A stretch of DNA of 64,000 nucleotides from Margaritispora aquatica (taxonomy: Eukaryota; Ascomycota; Leotiomycetes; Helotiales; Discinellaceae). Positions within the stretch are counted from its first letter, which is position 1; each line of letters starts with the position of its first letter. Under the pieces are notes generated by a model. That model was not told the DNA's origin. It saw nothing but the letters and a program-made list of their open reading frames with translations, and searched no databases. Position numbers and translations under genes: made by a program. Location of the stretch: positions 808,411 through 872,410 of the forward strand of contig VJWN01000008.1 of assembly GCA_007644065.1 (NCBI GenBank). The letters are read 5' to 3'. Below, one piece after another: positions 26,720 to 38,744 of this stretch.

Positions 26720-27102
26720 AGAGTTTGAGGGTTTATGGATGGGATTTTTTCTGGTCATTATGCATGTAGTCAGGTCTTGCTTGGGGCATAACAGGCGTGA
26801 CATGTGGATTGCGATTGCCTATAGCAGCAATGGGCTATCAAAATAAATCCAAATACCAAAAAAGTTGACTAAATTTCTGATTTTATTATGTTTTTTCCTT
26901 TTATCTTTTTGTTGGTGTCAATCACGGCCCATCATCCACCCTTGCAGCGTTTTGCTCACAAGACAGAGTGGCGCTAGTGACGTCGTGCCTGAATCAACTT
27001 CCAGCCCTGTCCTGCCTTTCATCTGGGTCTTTGGGTCTTTTGTTCTTCGAAGGCTTCAACCTTACAAACCACACGATCTAGGATCCTAAAGACGCTTTCA
27101 AG
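26720..27102. other. Intergenic; promoter of the Rab18-like gene
   Basis: A short gap between tandem plus-strand genes. No other feature was seen. Confidence 0.5.
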
Positions 27103-27906
27103 ATGGCATCCGACGACTCTCTCACTACACTAAAAATCCTGATGATAGGACCTTCCGGTGCCGGCAAATCAGCATGTAAGAAAGCCCCCATTCCGGTGTG
27201 CAGCAAGGCGGCTCAGATCACTAACTACCTACCTAACCGCAGTACTGATACGATACTGCGATGACCAGTTCGACAATGAGAGCTCGACCGCCACCATAGG
27301 CGTGGATTTCAAAGTACGCTCCCCACTCTAACTTCCTCTCTACATCCACGAATGCTCTACAACTAAGCAAGCTCCATGAGACTTGTCTCCTAATGAACAC
27401 AAGAGCTAATGACTGCTCAACCACAACAGATGAAGACGCTCTCGGTGCGCGGGACTCCCTACCGACTCAATCTCCTCGACACTGCCGGCCAAGAGCGCTT
27501 CCGCACGCTCTCCAACTCTTACTACCGCAATGCGCACGGCGTGATCCTCGTCTATGACATCTCGAATCGAGAGTCCTTCCTCGCCATGGAGCGGTGGTTC
27601 GACGAGGCCGAGTCGAACGCTATGCCTGGCACCGTGCTGTACCTGGTTGGCAGCAAGCTGGATCGGGCGAACACGGCAAGGAAAGTGACGTTCGAAGAGG
27701 GAAGGGCGTTGGCGGAACGGAAGGGTCTGGAGGGTAGGTTCTGTGAGGTCAGTGCTAAGACGAGGGAGGGCGTGAGGAAGCCGTTCGTTGAGGTTGTGGA
27801 AGCTGTGGTGAGCAGGCCGGAGTTGTTGAAGATGGGTGTTAGGAAAGGAGGTGTCACTGTTGGTGGTGGTGCAATGGGTGATGCGGGAAGTGGTTGTGGA
27901 TGTTAG
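27103..27906 (+). CDS. Rab18-like small GTPase
   Basis: Exons 27103-27175, 27243-27313 and 27430-27906 give 206 aa. The order LTTLKILMIG, P loop G16-PSGAG-K22-S23, TIGVDFK, DTAGQERFRTLSNSYYRNAHGVILVYD and a C-terminal CGC prenylation signal match Rab18, which acts at lipid droplets and the ER. Two oddities stand out: the residue before DTAGQ is Leu instead of the usual Trp, and the guanine-specificity motif reads GSKLD instead of GNKxD. The SAK motif (EVSAKTREG) is normal. The second intron is 116 nt. Confidence 0.88.
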
Positions 27907-28189
27907 GTGAGGAGGAACGTATTGCATGAGGGCCTGGAGCTGGGGTGAATGAACGACACTTATGATTTGGCTATTGTGATTTTTTGTACTAGCACTGCTG
28001 GCATAGATTGGATGCGGGAGTTTTGGATCCTAGCAGGGGCAGCAAAGAGCACAAAGACAGAGAGACACGAGCATGATACCCATAACCTAGAATGTACATT
28101 TTTTCTAATACAAACACTGATGTCACAAAGTCTACGCTCCAAGTCTATGCCCAAACAAGAAATCTAACTAATATGACCTCTCCCTACAC

Positions 28190-29248
28190 CTACTCTTCAT
28201 CCTTCAAAAACTCCACCACGGCCTGTCTAAACAACTCTGGCTGCTCTGAGATAACCCAATGTCCACAATCAATATCCTTCAATTCGAACTTCGGGAAGAA
28301 CTGTCCAATAATCGGCAGCGCCTCATCAGGGACATAATGACTCTGCGTGCCCCTCACAAACAGCACCTTCTTCGCGAATCTCACCTCGCCTGGGTCCTTG
28401 AACGGGAAATCCCCCAGATTATCCAATGCTGATCCCAAGATCCTCAATGGCACTTTGAACTTCTGCGTCTTCTGGTCGGCGGGCCGATGCAAATTGCCGA
28501 GCAGGAATTGGCGGATGGGCAGCGAGGACTCGTAGTCTTTCAGGATGGCGTCGGCCTCGGCTTGGCGGGTGATGTTGGAGTCTTCGATGCGTCGCATGCC
28601 TTGGATGTACTTCCCAAAGTTGGACAGGAGGGCGGCGTCGATGGGAGCGTTGTCGACGGAGATTATGGAGTTGGTGGAGGTGGGGTACTTGAGGGCGAAA
28701 GCCATAGCCGTTTTGGCTCCCCTGGAAGGTGTGTCAGTTTGTGATATTGAGAGACCTCGAGGGGAACTTACATGGAGTGCCCGATTAAGGTGGGTTCCTC
28801 GAGTTTATGCTCTTCGATGAAACCTTTCACATCGTCTGCCATTGACGTGTAGTCATGATATGGGTGGTGCGGCGAGTCTCCGTGATTCCTTAAATCCTGA
28901 TTTCATCAGTCAATCTTCATCTGATAGCTTCTGCCGTGCTCAAGTAGCAACATACAACAGCATAAATCGGTCGTCCTAAATCTCTCGCAAGTGCTCTGTT
29001 CAACTCAATTAGCCGGAATTCCAAAGGACAGACGGAAGAAAAGCTCACTTACTGATGCTCCGGTTATTCTTCTTGGATCCAAAGAGTCCATGCATGAAAA
29101 TTATAGCGCGGGGAGCATTGGAAATGGGCTTCGAGGGCTCGTGGAGATCGTAGGCTAGAGATACTCGGGCCGGATGGGCGGTGGTGTATGCTCTTCTTTG
29201 CAGAGCTGGAGAGAGCCTTACTGAGAAGGCGGGGATTCTTGGTGGCAT
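28190..29248 (-). CDS. Mitochondrial alpha/beta hydrolase, ABHD11/IMO32 type
   Basis: Exons, in transcription order: 29248-29053, 28993-28956, 28896-28772 and 28721-28190, giving 296 aa. The N-terminus (MPPRIPAFSVRLSPALQRRAY) is Arg-rich without acidic residues, fitting a mitochondrial presequence. HGLFGSKKNNRS is the oxyanion-loop region. LRNHGDSPHH and the nucleophile elbow GHSMGAKTAM (spliced across an intron) are family hallmarks, and the catalytic His is in DCGHWVISEQP. Fungal relatives are mitochondrial ester hydrolases; the mammalian one protects lipoylated dehydrogenase subunits. The acceptor at 28993/28994 is the AG that keeps the frame as RSITLARDLG. Confidence 0.88.
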
Positions 29249-29898
29249 GTTGGATGTGTAAGAGGACGTCTTTACTGGGGCTCGAGAAAGCGAGTGATGG
29301 GAAAGTTGAATCTTGCATCACAATAAATTTGTTGTCGCCTTGATCGCAAGGCAACATTTTTCAGTAACTCACTCTAATTTCTACTCGAGTATTCCTACGT
29401 AATGTACACGCAAGAACTCACTTGCGCTTGTGATGGCTTGGCCACTGTTTTCATGCTTCCCATTTCATCTTTCAGCAAAACAAGTTTTGTTGCACTGCTT
29501 GTATCATCTTGAGGATCCATCATGCTTCAAGTGAATGATAGGATCTCCCGGACCCGACTTTCCGTGTCCATCTATCTACTCAGACTACCCCATCTTTCAA
29601 CTGCCATGCAGTATCGACGTCTTGATGTAGGCATATTCGATGAGCGGAGAAGTCCGAGTTGCAATCCAGCGATTTTGATAGGACGATGGTGCATTCTAAC
29701 CAACCCTTCCTTTATACAAGTTCGTCTTGAGCCTTATCCGAACAGAAGGGCTCGGCCGAATATGCATATCCGACTGTCTTCGAAGGAGACATATCTATGA
29801 TGGAAAGATTAGTTATTTATATTATACAAAATTATTGATATTCAGTCAGTTCAGACCGTCTAAGCCAAGTACATTTCCATTTCACAATTTTCGCTGTC
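29249..29898. other. Divergent promoter between ABHD11-type and dioxygenase genes
   Basis: About 650 bp. It contains an 8-bp perfect palindrome TCGGCCGA at 29752-29759 and an AT-rich block at 29800-29840 close to the dioxygenase start. No coding feature is supported. Confidence 0.5.
29752..29759. promoter_or_regulatory. TCGGCCGA palindrome, possible Zn2Cys6 site
   Basis: A perfect 8-bp palindrome 140 bp upstream of the first dioxygenase start codon. CGG/CCG inverted repeats are the usual targets of binuclear zinc cluster regulators. Related palindromes lie in the other promoters of the cluster. Function is inferred only. Confidence 0.3.
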
Positions 29899-31272
29899 AT
29901 GTCTCCCTCGAAACTACTCAAGAATAAGTTTACAATCACCCCACTCAAGCACGGCTCAGACAAGAAATGCAATTATGGAGCAGTTATTACTGGAATTGAT
30001 CTCAATGAGATCTCAGATGAGGACCTAGCTGCTCTGAAAGCGGCTACTCACAAGTACCAGCTTGTTATGATCAAGGATCAGCATGACCTCAATCCAGTGA
30101 AGCACTGGGAAATGATCTCGAGAATGGATCCAGGAGCACCTCAAGTGCATGGTCATGGCACAGTCAAAGAGTTTGCGAAGACAGGTGGAATGCTTGCTGT
30201 AAGTTACTCACCTCAATGATTTACATGCGATACTAATATTCTCAGAAACGAACAGTCCATGGCCTCCCTGCTGCACCAAATGTTCGACTCATCGGTAAAG
30301 GTTACCAGGGAGACGATCACCATGGTATCAAAAACTTCACAGCACACGGTCCAAGTAACGATTACCATCGCTACCCACCGAGTGCCGAAGCTTTCGAGGC
30401 AGGTAACACGCAATTCCAGCGCTGGCACATCGATGCTCCCCTCTACGACCGCGAACCACCTCACTATACTGCCCTCCGCGCTGTGAAGTGTCCTGATGAA
30501 GGCGAGATTCAAGTCAACTGGGATGATGGTTCTGGGTTGAGCATGAAAGCAAAGCCAGGTCAGACGGCGTTTGTAAGCACGCTCCAACTTTACGATCTGT
30601 TGAGTGATGAAGAGAAAATGCTTGCGGATAATAGTTGGGTCGAGTATGCACCTTTTCCGTATATGTGGATTGAGAACTGTAAGGGCAGACCAAATGGGTT
30701 GGGTTTGGAGACAGAAGGGCTGGAACACAACATGAGTGAAATGCCGGAATGGGATGAGATGAAAATTAAGCGAGTGAGTCCCTCCTCTGCACCTGGTACA
30801 ATTTGCGCTAACACAGTATCAGTATCCAATGGTCTGGGTCAACCCTCTAGGACAAAAGGCACTTCAGGTTCACGGCATTGCTGTGAGGAAGATGTTTCTG
30901 AAGCCCACTCCTACCAGTGATGTTACTGTCGTTGATGACGTGGTTGAGATCCGCAAATTGCTGCACAGTTGGCAGGAGAGGATCATTAGACCGGAGTATG
31001 TTCTCATGGCTCCTGTTGAGGTGGGAGATGTACAGATGTGGGACAATTGGGTAGGATTAACTCTCTGATTTTGGAATGCAATGGGCTAACTTTACTTCCA
31101 GAGCGTCTTTCATACGGCAGTAGACTATCCTGACAAGTATGGAACTAGAAGTAGGTTGCCCCCTTTCTAGATTCTGAAAATGAAAACTGCTAACAGCTGT
31201 CTAGCCATGCATCAAGCGAACTTGGCGGCATCTGATAGCCCCATCGGACCAGTCCCTATACCTGTTATGTAG
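29899..31272 (+). CDS. XanA-like Fe(II)/2-oxoglutarate dioxygenase, copy 1
   Basis: Exons 29899-30198, 30246-30773, 30823-31050, 31102-31150 and 31205-31272 give 390 aa. It belongs to the TauD/TfdA superfamily and is patterned like fungal xanthine dioxygenase XanA, which turns xanthine into uric acid using Fe(II), O2 and 2-oxoglutarate. The metal ligands are visible: H161 and D163 in RWHIDAPL and the distal His at about 356 in SVFHTA. The 2-oxoglutarate arginine is probably R368 in GTRTMHQAN. VNWDDGSG, WVEYAPFPYMWI and YPMVWVNPLGQKALQVH are shared with the second copy. Xanthine as substrate is likely but not proven by sequence. It lies tail to tail with the permease gene. Confidence 0.85.
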
Positions 31273-32182
31273 ATTAATTATCACTTGCTACACATCTCTC
31301 AATGCTTACATAGCGATTAAATCTATGTCGCTAGACGTTCTACATACCTGCGTCTGTTATTCACATTCCTCCTTTCTCCTATGCGCGTACCATTCATGTC
31401 TAGACTGAGTATATGTCACCTAAACCAAGAAACCAACAACTAAGTGAATATTTCGCTTGTCAAAAGTGATCAGAGTTAACCTCGATTCATATTTTCGCTC
31501 ATAAATTCCATTACGGATCTGCATTCCCAAACTATAAAGTTATACCTCCCCGTCGATGGTAAAGAACTCTACAACACATTGAAGACTCTATTCACACGCC
31601 AAATACATGCGGATTCGAGGCGGGTCGGCATTAATATCATCATACAAGAAAGGTTCACACGAACCCATGTTGATTTATTTGTTTTGTGTTGTTTCGTTCT
31701 GCATTTTGCGTGTGAAATGAATGAAGTGAGGTGGGTAGCATAGGCATCAATGAGAATAGCGGAGTGGCAGCAGCACGGTAGAAGATGACAGCATTGTTTG
31801 CGCTTGAATGTGACAACGTTTCCAGCGAATAGAGAGGGTGATTTCCGGACAGTTAGAAAGGGACTGGAGGGTTTTGTGGTTGGGTTAATTGAGGAACTCT
31901 GTGGTAAGTCCGTGGAAAGAAGAATCGATTGGGAGAAGGGGTATAAGAAACATTCAATATATTGTGTATATTTTATCTATCGAAATCTTGTCTTTTAACA
32001 GGCTTAACGAAGATCCTACAAATAACATACATGACCCTCGTCGAAGCAGTGGTGGCACACGAAGAAAGACGTCTTTGGCCTTTCAAATCTCTGTTTTTCT
32101 CTTAAATTCCAGCAAAACAGTTGCACACCTCGAAAACAAGCAAACGTTCTAAAATATCATCACACCAGACGCTCAAACAGAA
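31273..32182. other. Convergent intergenic region, dioxygenase and permease 3' ends
   Basis: About 900 bp with no supported gene. It contains two small plus-strand frames (31798-31998 and 31889-32152) without pattern. It is rather long for a convergent gap, so an unrecognised small gene cannot be excluded. Confidence 0.4.
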
Positions 32183-34022
32183 CTACACTTTCAACTCCAC
32201 TGGACCCTTGGTATCCATGCCTTTCTCCGCACGACTGCTATCTCCATCAGTGCTCTCGTTTCCTTCGGGCACGCCCATGACAACTTCTGTATCACCATGA
32301 ATAACATGTGGAATCAATGACCCTCGATCAGGGAAAACAATATTAAGAACATAGTATAGCACACACGAGGCGATAAAACCATAAAGCCAGTTGATCGCAA
32401 ACAGATTTGAAAGTGCCTTGGGAATGTGCACTTTACCTGGTGTGACTTTGTTGGCGAGTGCAGGGATCATGGGAATGATTACCAAAATCATGATGGCTAG
32501 TGAACGCCAATTCTGTACTGTAATTAGTACATATAGCTTTAATATAATTCAGGGACATCTTACGCATTTCCCATAGATTCCTTCGGGATCATAAAGAGCA
32601 GGAACGTCGATCTTGCGCTTCTTGATGAACCAATAGTCCGTGAGCATGATTCCTGCAATGGGTGCCATGAACACCGCGTAAGCCGACATGAAATTCAAGA
32701 ATGTCTTTGCGTTTGAGATGATGATCCATGGTACCATTGCCCAGCCGCCAACGAGCATAGCGAAGATAACACCACGGCGGATATTAAAGTATTTTGGGAA
32801 TAGAGATGTGATATCTGTAACATATGATTAGTTTAGGACAACATAGGCAGTTGTAAGAGCTTACCATTGCCAAAGGAAACCGAGTTTGCAGAAATATTCA
32901 CACAGATTTGAGCCAAAGTCCACAAGGCAGCACAGAAGAAAGCTGCTGCTCTTCCTCCTGGAGTTCCTTGCCATTGTGCCAAGATATCTAGAGGGCTCCA
33001 TAGTACCTTTCCATAAAGACTTTTAGAGGCAGCTGCTCCAACGACTCCGAAGATGCTGACTACAATCTTGAAGATGGGAATGAAAGGCAATTGCCACACC
33101 TGAGATCCTGGTTTTCTCGCGAAGCGAGAAAAATCAGGTATGTTCACTGCAAGTGTTGAGAAGCCACCAGTGATGGATGTCATACTTGAAAGCCAGAGCC
33201 AAACACGAGCATTACCAGTCACTGTAGATTTCTGGTCCCAAAAATTGGGAGCATCTCGTGCTGCTACAGCGAGGTAGATGACCATTCCTAGCGCCATGGG
33301 AGGAACGAGAATAGATTTGGCGAGGAACATCCACTTCAACTTCTCGGTGCGGATGAAGAGAAATGGAGTCTGCACGACATGATAGATGAAGTAAGAGACG
33401 AGACCTTTGGTGGTAATGCCTGCTGACAATGGGAGAGCGTTGTGTATGTGTGCATAGGAAGGCCAAATGGCTGTGATCATTTGTGTGACTGCTGTTGCTC
33501 CTCCTGCGCTTTGGACTCCAAACCAAAATAGAGCCAGAATACCGCGAGATACGACGCAAAAATAGCTTAGCCAATAACCATAGCTGGCTCGGATGGCAAT
33601 GGGGAATGGCTGGTATGGTTTAGCGCAAAGCCAATGTGCATGAAAATATAACATACAATGTGTAAGTCAGCCCCAATAGCTCCGTTTAGAACAGTTGGAA
33701 CAGCGTTACAGATCGAGGCAACGAAGACGATCCAGATTGCATCACTAGGTGATAATCCTAAAGCAACAACCGAAGCTCCATTGGCCCAAGTTGAGTAAGT
33801 GACAAGATCGGAAAACCAATATAGCACAAAAGTCAAGCCGCTCCATGTCCTCCTTGAAATATTGTTAGCTAATGGCAGATGGTTACTTGATGAAGCTTAC
33901 CTTTCGACCTGAACAGGATCCTGATCTGCATTACTCCATACGTATTCCGGAGCAAGAGAGCTTTGCTGTTTGGGCAACTTCCAACTGAAGGTCCTCACAG
34001 AATTCTTGGCTCTCTCAAACAT
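32183..34022 (-). CDS. NCS1-family nucleobase permease
   Basis: Exons, in transcription order: 34022-33901, 33852-33657, 33609-32865, 32814-32564 and 32512-32183, giving 547 aa. NCS1 carriers import uracil, uridine, allantoin, cytosine or purines with protons across the plasma membrane. The fungal Fur-type pattern is clear: RRTWSGLTFVLYWFSDL, GADLHIPFPIAIRASYGY, WFGVQSAGGA, NIPDFSRFARKP, NISANSVSFGNDI and GIMLTDYWFIKKRKIDVP. About twelve hydrophobic segments can be counted. The C-terminal tail is hydrophilic with Glu, Asp and Lys. The first acceptor of the last intron would shift the frame, so TACAG at 32513 is used. It shares a 465-bp promoter with the Zn2Cys6 gene. The substrate within the family cannot be read from sequence alone. 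Confidence 0.9.
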
Positions 34023-34487
34023 GGTTGATGGACGGTAAAATTGAGATTGACAATATCAAAAGTTGGTTCGCTCATCTGAAGGCGACTAATGAGAGTATAC
34101 ATATTGAATAAACCCACCTGGAGATCCCCGCATACCTAGCTTACCTTCAGATACACAACAATAGGATGGATAGTTAAACGCCATGCCTGCTTGGCTAGCT
34201 GCAATGTTATCAGAGCCTGGAATGTTGAGGCAGATAGGACGACTTGGTATCTACATACTTGCAAACTGCCGGTGTCCTATCGATATATTGATATTGAACA
34301 AAGATGGGGGATTCCAGACAACGAGGAGGAGATGGTCTGTGCCGATGGGGAAAACGCGGGTTGATCCACGGCTCCGAAACCCGTTATCCCGGACTGCAAC
34401 CCGATAAGATTGGACTGTCCCCCGTCCGAACGGACGAACGTCCTTCCATCAACAACACTCAATCATCTCGGCCGTGAGCCATCCGCA
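34023..34487. promoter_or_regulatory. Bidirectional promoter of permease and Zn2Cys6 regulator
   Basis: A 465-bp gap between divergent genes. It contains a CGATAA at 34402-34407 and a CTATCG (CGATAG on the other strand) at 34277-34282, both fitting the HGATAR target of nitrogen-regulating GATA factors such as AreA, and a CCG/CGG palindrome at 34424-34435. Nitrogen control and autoregulation are inferences. Confidence 0.45.
34424..34435. promoter_or_regulatory. GTCCGAACGGAC palindrome upstream of the Zn2Cys6 gene
   Basis: A near-perfect 12-bp inverted repeat (arms GTCCG and CGGAC around AA) centred about 58 bp upstream of the regulator start codon. It has the everted CCG-N2-CGG layout used by dimeric zinc cluster proteins, so it could be an autoregulatory site. 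Confidence 0.35.
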
Positions 34488-37408
34488 ATGTCGAGACGAC
34501 CTCAAACTTGCGCAGACTGTGCGAGAAGGAAGATCAAATGCTCCAAGACTATTCCATGTGACAATTGTCAGAAAAGGCACGTGATGATTTCGTCTACCTC
34601 GAGCTCCTCTAGATGCTGGTGAATAGTGTGCTAACGGGCGTTCAGGGGTTCTGCTCATTTATGTCGTCTAGCTGATGTAGCTCACTCGGTAGACAGACGT
34701 CGTCCGTCTATATCTCTATCTCCTGGAGCTGCAATTGTCCCTAGACCAGTTCTTGGAGAGCCGAGTATAAATGAGAAGATTCTCAACCTAGTGACAACAC
34801 TTTCCGAAAGAGTCAAGCATCTTGAATCAAAATTAGATAATCCACCATCACGGAAACGGACTGCTCCGGATTGGTCTTCTGAGTCTTCTCCAGAGCAACA
34901 TAGATCCACTCACCCCCACGATGAGAGGCCAGCCAAACAACCTAGAAGTCTCCTACCAATTCTCAATCAGCATAATTCAAACGCCCTTGTAGCAGAGCAG
35001 CAAGCAGATAACGACTCGAGTGCTGGACAGAATGGTTCAGATGCAGAAGCCGAGGATGCTGCAACGGTATTGGAGTTTCTGGCTTGGGGACGACTAAAAG
35101 ACAGTAACCTTACTAGTGGAATCAGAGAAACTCCAAATGTTGTACATGACCATGCTATGTATACAGATAAAGATCTGGTCCAGAGTTCCCAGGCTTGGAC
35201 CTCATCTCCTACCTCCATACCCGGAGGAAGTGTGTCGATTGAGACATTTCAAATTTCTCAGATTCAAGATACGCTTCCCACCAGGGCTCAAGTGTTTCTT
35301 CTAGCTACATACCACACTGACTTGCTCCTGTTTATGCATTGTTCTTTTCATGCTCCATCTTTTTTTCAGCAATTGAATCAATTTTACAACGACGATGAGG
35401 GGATAATAAGCATGACGAGTGCAGGGTTGCAGTGGACAGCTCTCGTGTTTGCTGTTATATGTGGCTCTATGACCTGTGCAAAGCCAGCTCAAGTCTTGAA
35501 ATGGGGCTTCCAAGAAGGTTATAACATGAATTGGACGATTTTGGTAGAGATGTTAACTGGCTATAGGTGATCAGGGTGTTCTAGCGAAGCGCTGGTACCA
35601 AGCCTCGACAGAGTGCTTAAATGCTGCGCGTTATCAGCAGTACCATAATTGTAAGCCTCTTCATGATTTGCTCTAGTATGGTTTAGCTAATTTCCCCCAA
35701 AGTATATAGTGTTCAAACAATCGCGACTAGCACAATATGTGCCCACATCCTCGGGTAGGAACTTCTTTCATGCTTCTTGACATGACAGAGTTCAGCACTG
35801 CAATATTTTGCAAAAATCTACTATTCCATGTAACTTTAAACTTCAACAGACTGACCATTGACAGCTTCTCGAACTCGCAATCAGTTCTCCTTGCATCTGC
35901 AGTACGCATCGCTCAATCACTTGGGCTTCATCAGTTAGGGAAGTCTAAGCGAGCTCTCAATGACCATGTTAGAGAATTTACTTCAGATATTGCTCAGAAA
36001 GAGCTAGGAAAACGCATATGGCAGCAACTTGCAACCCAGGACTGGTTTTCGGTGCCATTCTCTGACACATACTGTGTGTATTTCGAATTCAATCATGGCA
36101 TTACTAACAAGATAGGTGTCAATCCACTACATTTTTCCACCCAACAGCCTCTGCACTGCGATGAAAATACAATGGAACCAATGTCACCATCGAATCCTGC
36201 TATTACCACATATGGAACCTTCTTATTCAGAATTGCAGCATTGATGCCTGCCTTACAAGATCAAATGACCGTTGCTCCCTCCCTCGATTTGAAGTATGAG
36301 CAAGTATTGAGATTTGATAAGACAATGCGAGATCTGGTTCTCTCTCAGTTGCCAGCTTGTCTCAACAGTCAATCGACACTCGATCCTGCTTGGCCACCAT
36401 ACGTTGCAGTGGCACGGAGATGCTTAACTATTACTTCTGCTCATAAGATTATTGTAAAGTTCACCACTTTCATAACCCGTCTGACCAAGCTGACAAAATT
36501 GTTTAGATGATTCATCGGAGATTCCTAGGGCTGAGCTTTCATAATAAGAAATATGCATTTACTCGCAGAAGTGAGTTCCCACAGCTGGTAGCAAATTTGG
36601 AGCTAACGACTATCACAGCTTGTCTTGCAGCTGCAAAGACGATCATCAATGAATTTAAGCAAGATATATCAGATGAAACCCCAATCTTGTGGACCACTCA
36701 AGCATTCAGTGTCGCGGCTGCCGTAAGTAAACTCCTCACAATTTGACGACGCCTCCTAACCATATCTAGATCATCTTAGCTCTCGATAACTTCAATAAGA
36801 ACCGTTCAGCCCAAGAAGCAAAAGAGCACCGTCAGCTCATCACTGACACAATATTAATCCTCTCTTCTAGCACAGGAGTAAGCTCCATCGCTGCTCGTGG
36901 AACGAGACTTCTCACCGACCTTCTCGCCGAGGAACAAGCATACTTTAATTCAAGCAACAACCCTGCAGGATCGAATGACAAGCAGCCATCAGCACCTGAT
37001 GGGCTCTCATATACAGCTCGATCAGATAAAAGTCTCAACGTCGCAGCATTTGTCAAGAAATTCTGCGAAAGTGACGACCCACCATCAAGTAGCTCTCCCG
37101 TAGCGACTTCACACATGCCGTTGTGGCTACAGCAGGAAGAAACTATGCACCAATGTACTGCTCCTCATCCGCCAATCGATACTTTTCATCCCAGAAATCG
37201 AGATATGGGTCAGTACTCGAGCGGCAGCAGACCGCAACCGACATCCTCTTACGATAATCATGAAGGTTATCGCTTGCCTCCGATTAATCACGGAAGACAG
37301 GTGACTCCTGTTGATCCGTTCGCACAGAACCTGTCAGATGCTTTTGACATCAAAAGCTTGAATTGGTTTGATGACCTGCTTGGGCTCGCACCTTCGAACT
37401 CGATATGA
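34488..37408 (+). CDS. Zn2Cys6 transcription factor with fungal_trans domain
   Basis: Nine exons: 34488-34576, 34646-35517, 35567-35650, 35703-35754, 35865-36073, 36116-36453, 36507-36570, 36619-36722 and 36770-37408, giving 816 aa. The N-terminal zinc cluster is C-x2-C-x6-C-x5-C-x2-C-x8-C (CADCARRKIKC, then CDNC, then the last Cys after the first intron). A short coiled coil follows (INEKILNLVTTLSERVKHLESKL). The fungal-specific regulatory domain contains FSNSQSVLLASAVRIAQSLGLHQLG and GKRIWQQLATQDWF. The first intron needs a GC donor (AG|GCACGT), since no GT donor restores the cysteine spacing. The 42-nt intron at 36074-36115 is the shortest used, but has a TTACTAAC branch site. Divergence from the permease gene suggests it regulates the local cluster. 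Confidence 0.85.
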
Positions 37409-37931
37409 GTCTCAGCAGAAACCGGGGATGGTAGTTAGCCATGCTACGAGAATACAGGATACCTTATACAATGTGTCAAAATATTAAGTGTGACCATTAG
37501 CTCCACATACCTAGGAGTCAATAGTGTGTGTCTGGACACCTTGATTTGATGTGTTGGGAAAATCACGCACATTTAGGAACTGTGGCAAAATCTCCTAGAG
37601 CTGCCAAAGCACTCAAGACACTCCCGAATCTTTCTAGGCCGAGCCGAGACGGGGATAGATGCAAAAGCAAACGAACAGCCAAAGTAAAAGAAATAGTCAA
37701 AAAAAGTTCAAAACCAAAGTTCAAAGTGGCAGAAAGGCTCGCATGACACTTTTTAATAACCCATATAGAGCTAAAGACTAGATCGATAGACGAACATGAC
37801 TTTCCGCCGCGCTATCCGTTCAAGCATATAATCTTAGGGCCTGGCAGACAGCAACTCTGAGCTTGAATGAATATATAAACCTCGAAAGTCACGTGCTGTT
37901 TGGGTATAATCATCGTTGGTGGGTGCAGTAC
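37409..37931. other. Convergent gap between regulator and alpha/beta hydrolase
   Basis: About 520 bp of 3' flank for both genes. The small Lys/Ser-rich frame at 37528-37746 is not convincing. Confidence 0.45.
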
Positions 37932-38744
37932 TTATAGCAAGCTAAACAGCGCCTCCATCGCCTTCACCACACCCTCAGTATCCTCCAAAACCTGCTGGTG
38001 TCCAGAATGCACAATCTCCAACAGTATCTTCCCAGCACCAGCACCAATCAGCACCTTCAAACCCTCACTTCTTTCAATTGGCGAGATCATATCCTGATCC
38101 CCAGCTACAAGGACAGCTGGACACTTGATAGCAGCATAATCAGGATCAACATGCGTGCTCGCACATGCGGCCTCGCACGTCGCTGCATACCCTTCTGGGT
38201 CCTGCGCGCTGATCATCTGCCTCACCACCGTCCTCACGAGATCCGAAGAGCTGGGCGCAACATTATTGGCGATCGTTGAGTCTCTGATGCCTTCAATTTC
38301 TTTGCGGGCAAGGTTACCTAGTCCTGTCATCCTCTCGACCACGGCTGGGATGTGTGATGCTGATCTTCCGGCACCAATGAGCACCAACCCTCGCACTGCA
38401 TCTGGGTGCAGCGAAGCGTAATGCATGGCTACTATACTGCCTAACGAGTGTCCGACTAGTATTACTGGTGTCTTTATGTCTCGCGAGTCGAGAATGGAGG
38501 CGAGATCGGCTACGAAGGAGGGTATTGATGGCGGAGAAGCGAAGGTGCTGAACCCTGAGCCGGGGAAATCGAACCGTAGCATTGTGAAGCGAGAGGCGAA
38601 GGGGGCGATTAGAGGTTGAAATGCATTGGTTGTGCCGCCTAGGCCGTGCATGAGCACCATGAGAGGGCCGGAGCCGCACTCTTCGACAAAAATGCGCGAG
38701 GATGAAGGTGTGGTATGGTAGTATGTTTTGGTGGGGAAAGACAT
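37932..38744 (-). CDS. Alpha/beta hydrolase, enol-lactonase-like
   Basis: Intronless, 270 aa from the ATG at 38744; an in-frame upstream ATG at 38807 would add 21 residues and is possible. HGLGGTTNAF forms the oxyanion region, the nucleophile is S100 in GHSLG, the acid is in VAGDQDMIS and the catalytic His is in VHSGHQQ. The overall pattern resembles 3-oxoadipate enol-lactonase-like hydrolases, but that group is broad and the substrate cannot be read. It is divergent from the second dioxygenase gene across 510 bp, so it may be co-regulated with the cluster. Confidence 0.85.
   Translation of the reverse strand: MSFPTKTYYHTTPSSSRIFVEECGSGPLMVLMHGLGGTTNAFQPLIAPFASRFTMLRFDFPGSGFSTFASPPSIPSFVADLASILDSRDIKTPVILVGHSLGSIVAMHYASLHPDAVRGLVLIGAGRSASHIPAVVERMTGLGNLARKEIEGIRDSTIANNVAPSSSDLVRTVVRQMISAQDPEGYAATCEAACASTHVDPDYAAIKCPAVLVAGDQDMISPIERSEGLKVLIGAGAGKILLEIVHSGHQQVLEDTEGVVKAMEALFSLL

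Noticed and set aside
34674..34700. Sequence like a tRNA A box (GATGTAGCTCACTCGGTAGA)
   Set aside because: It lies inside the coding exon of the Zn2Cys6 gene, and no matching T-arm or acceptor stem follows.
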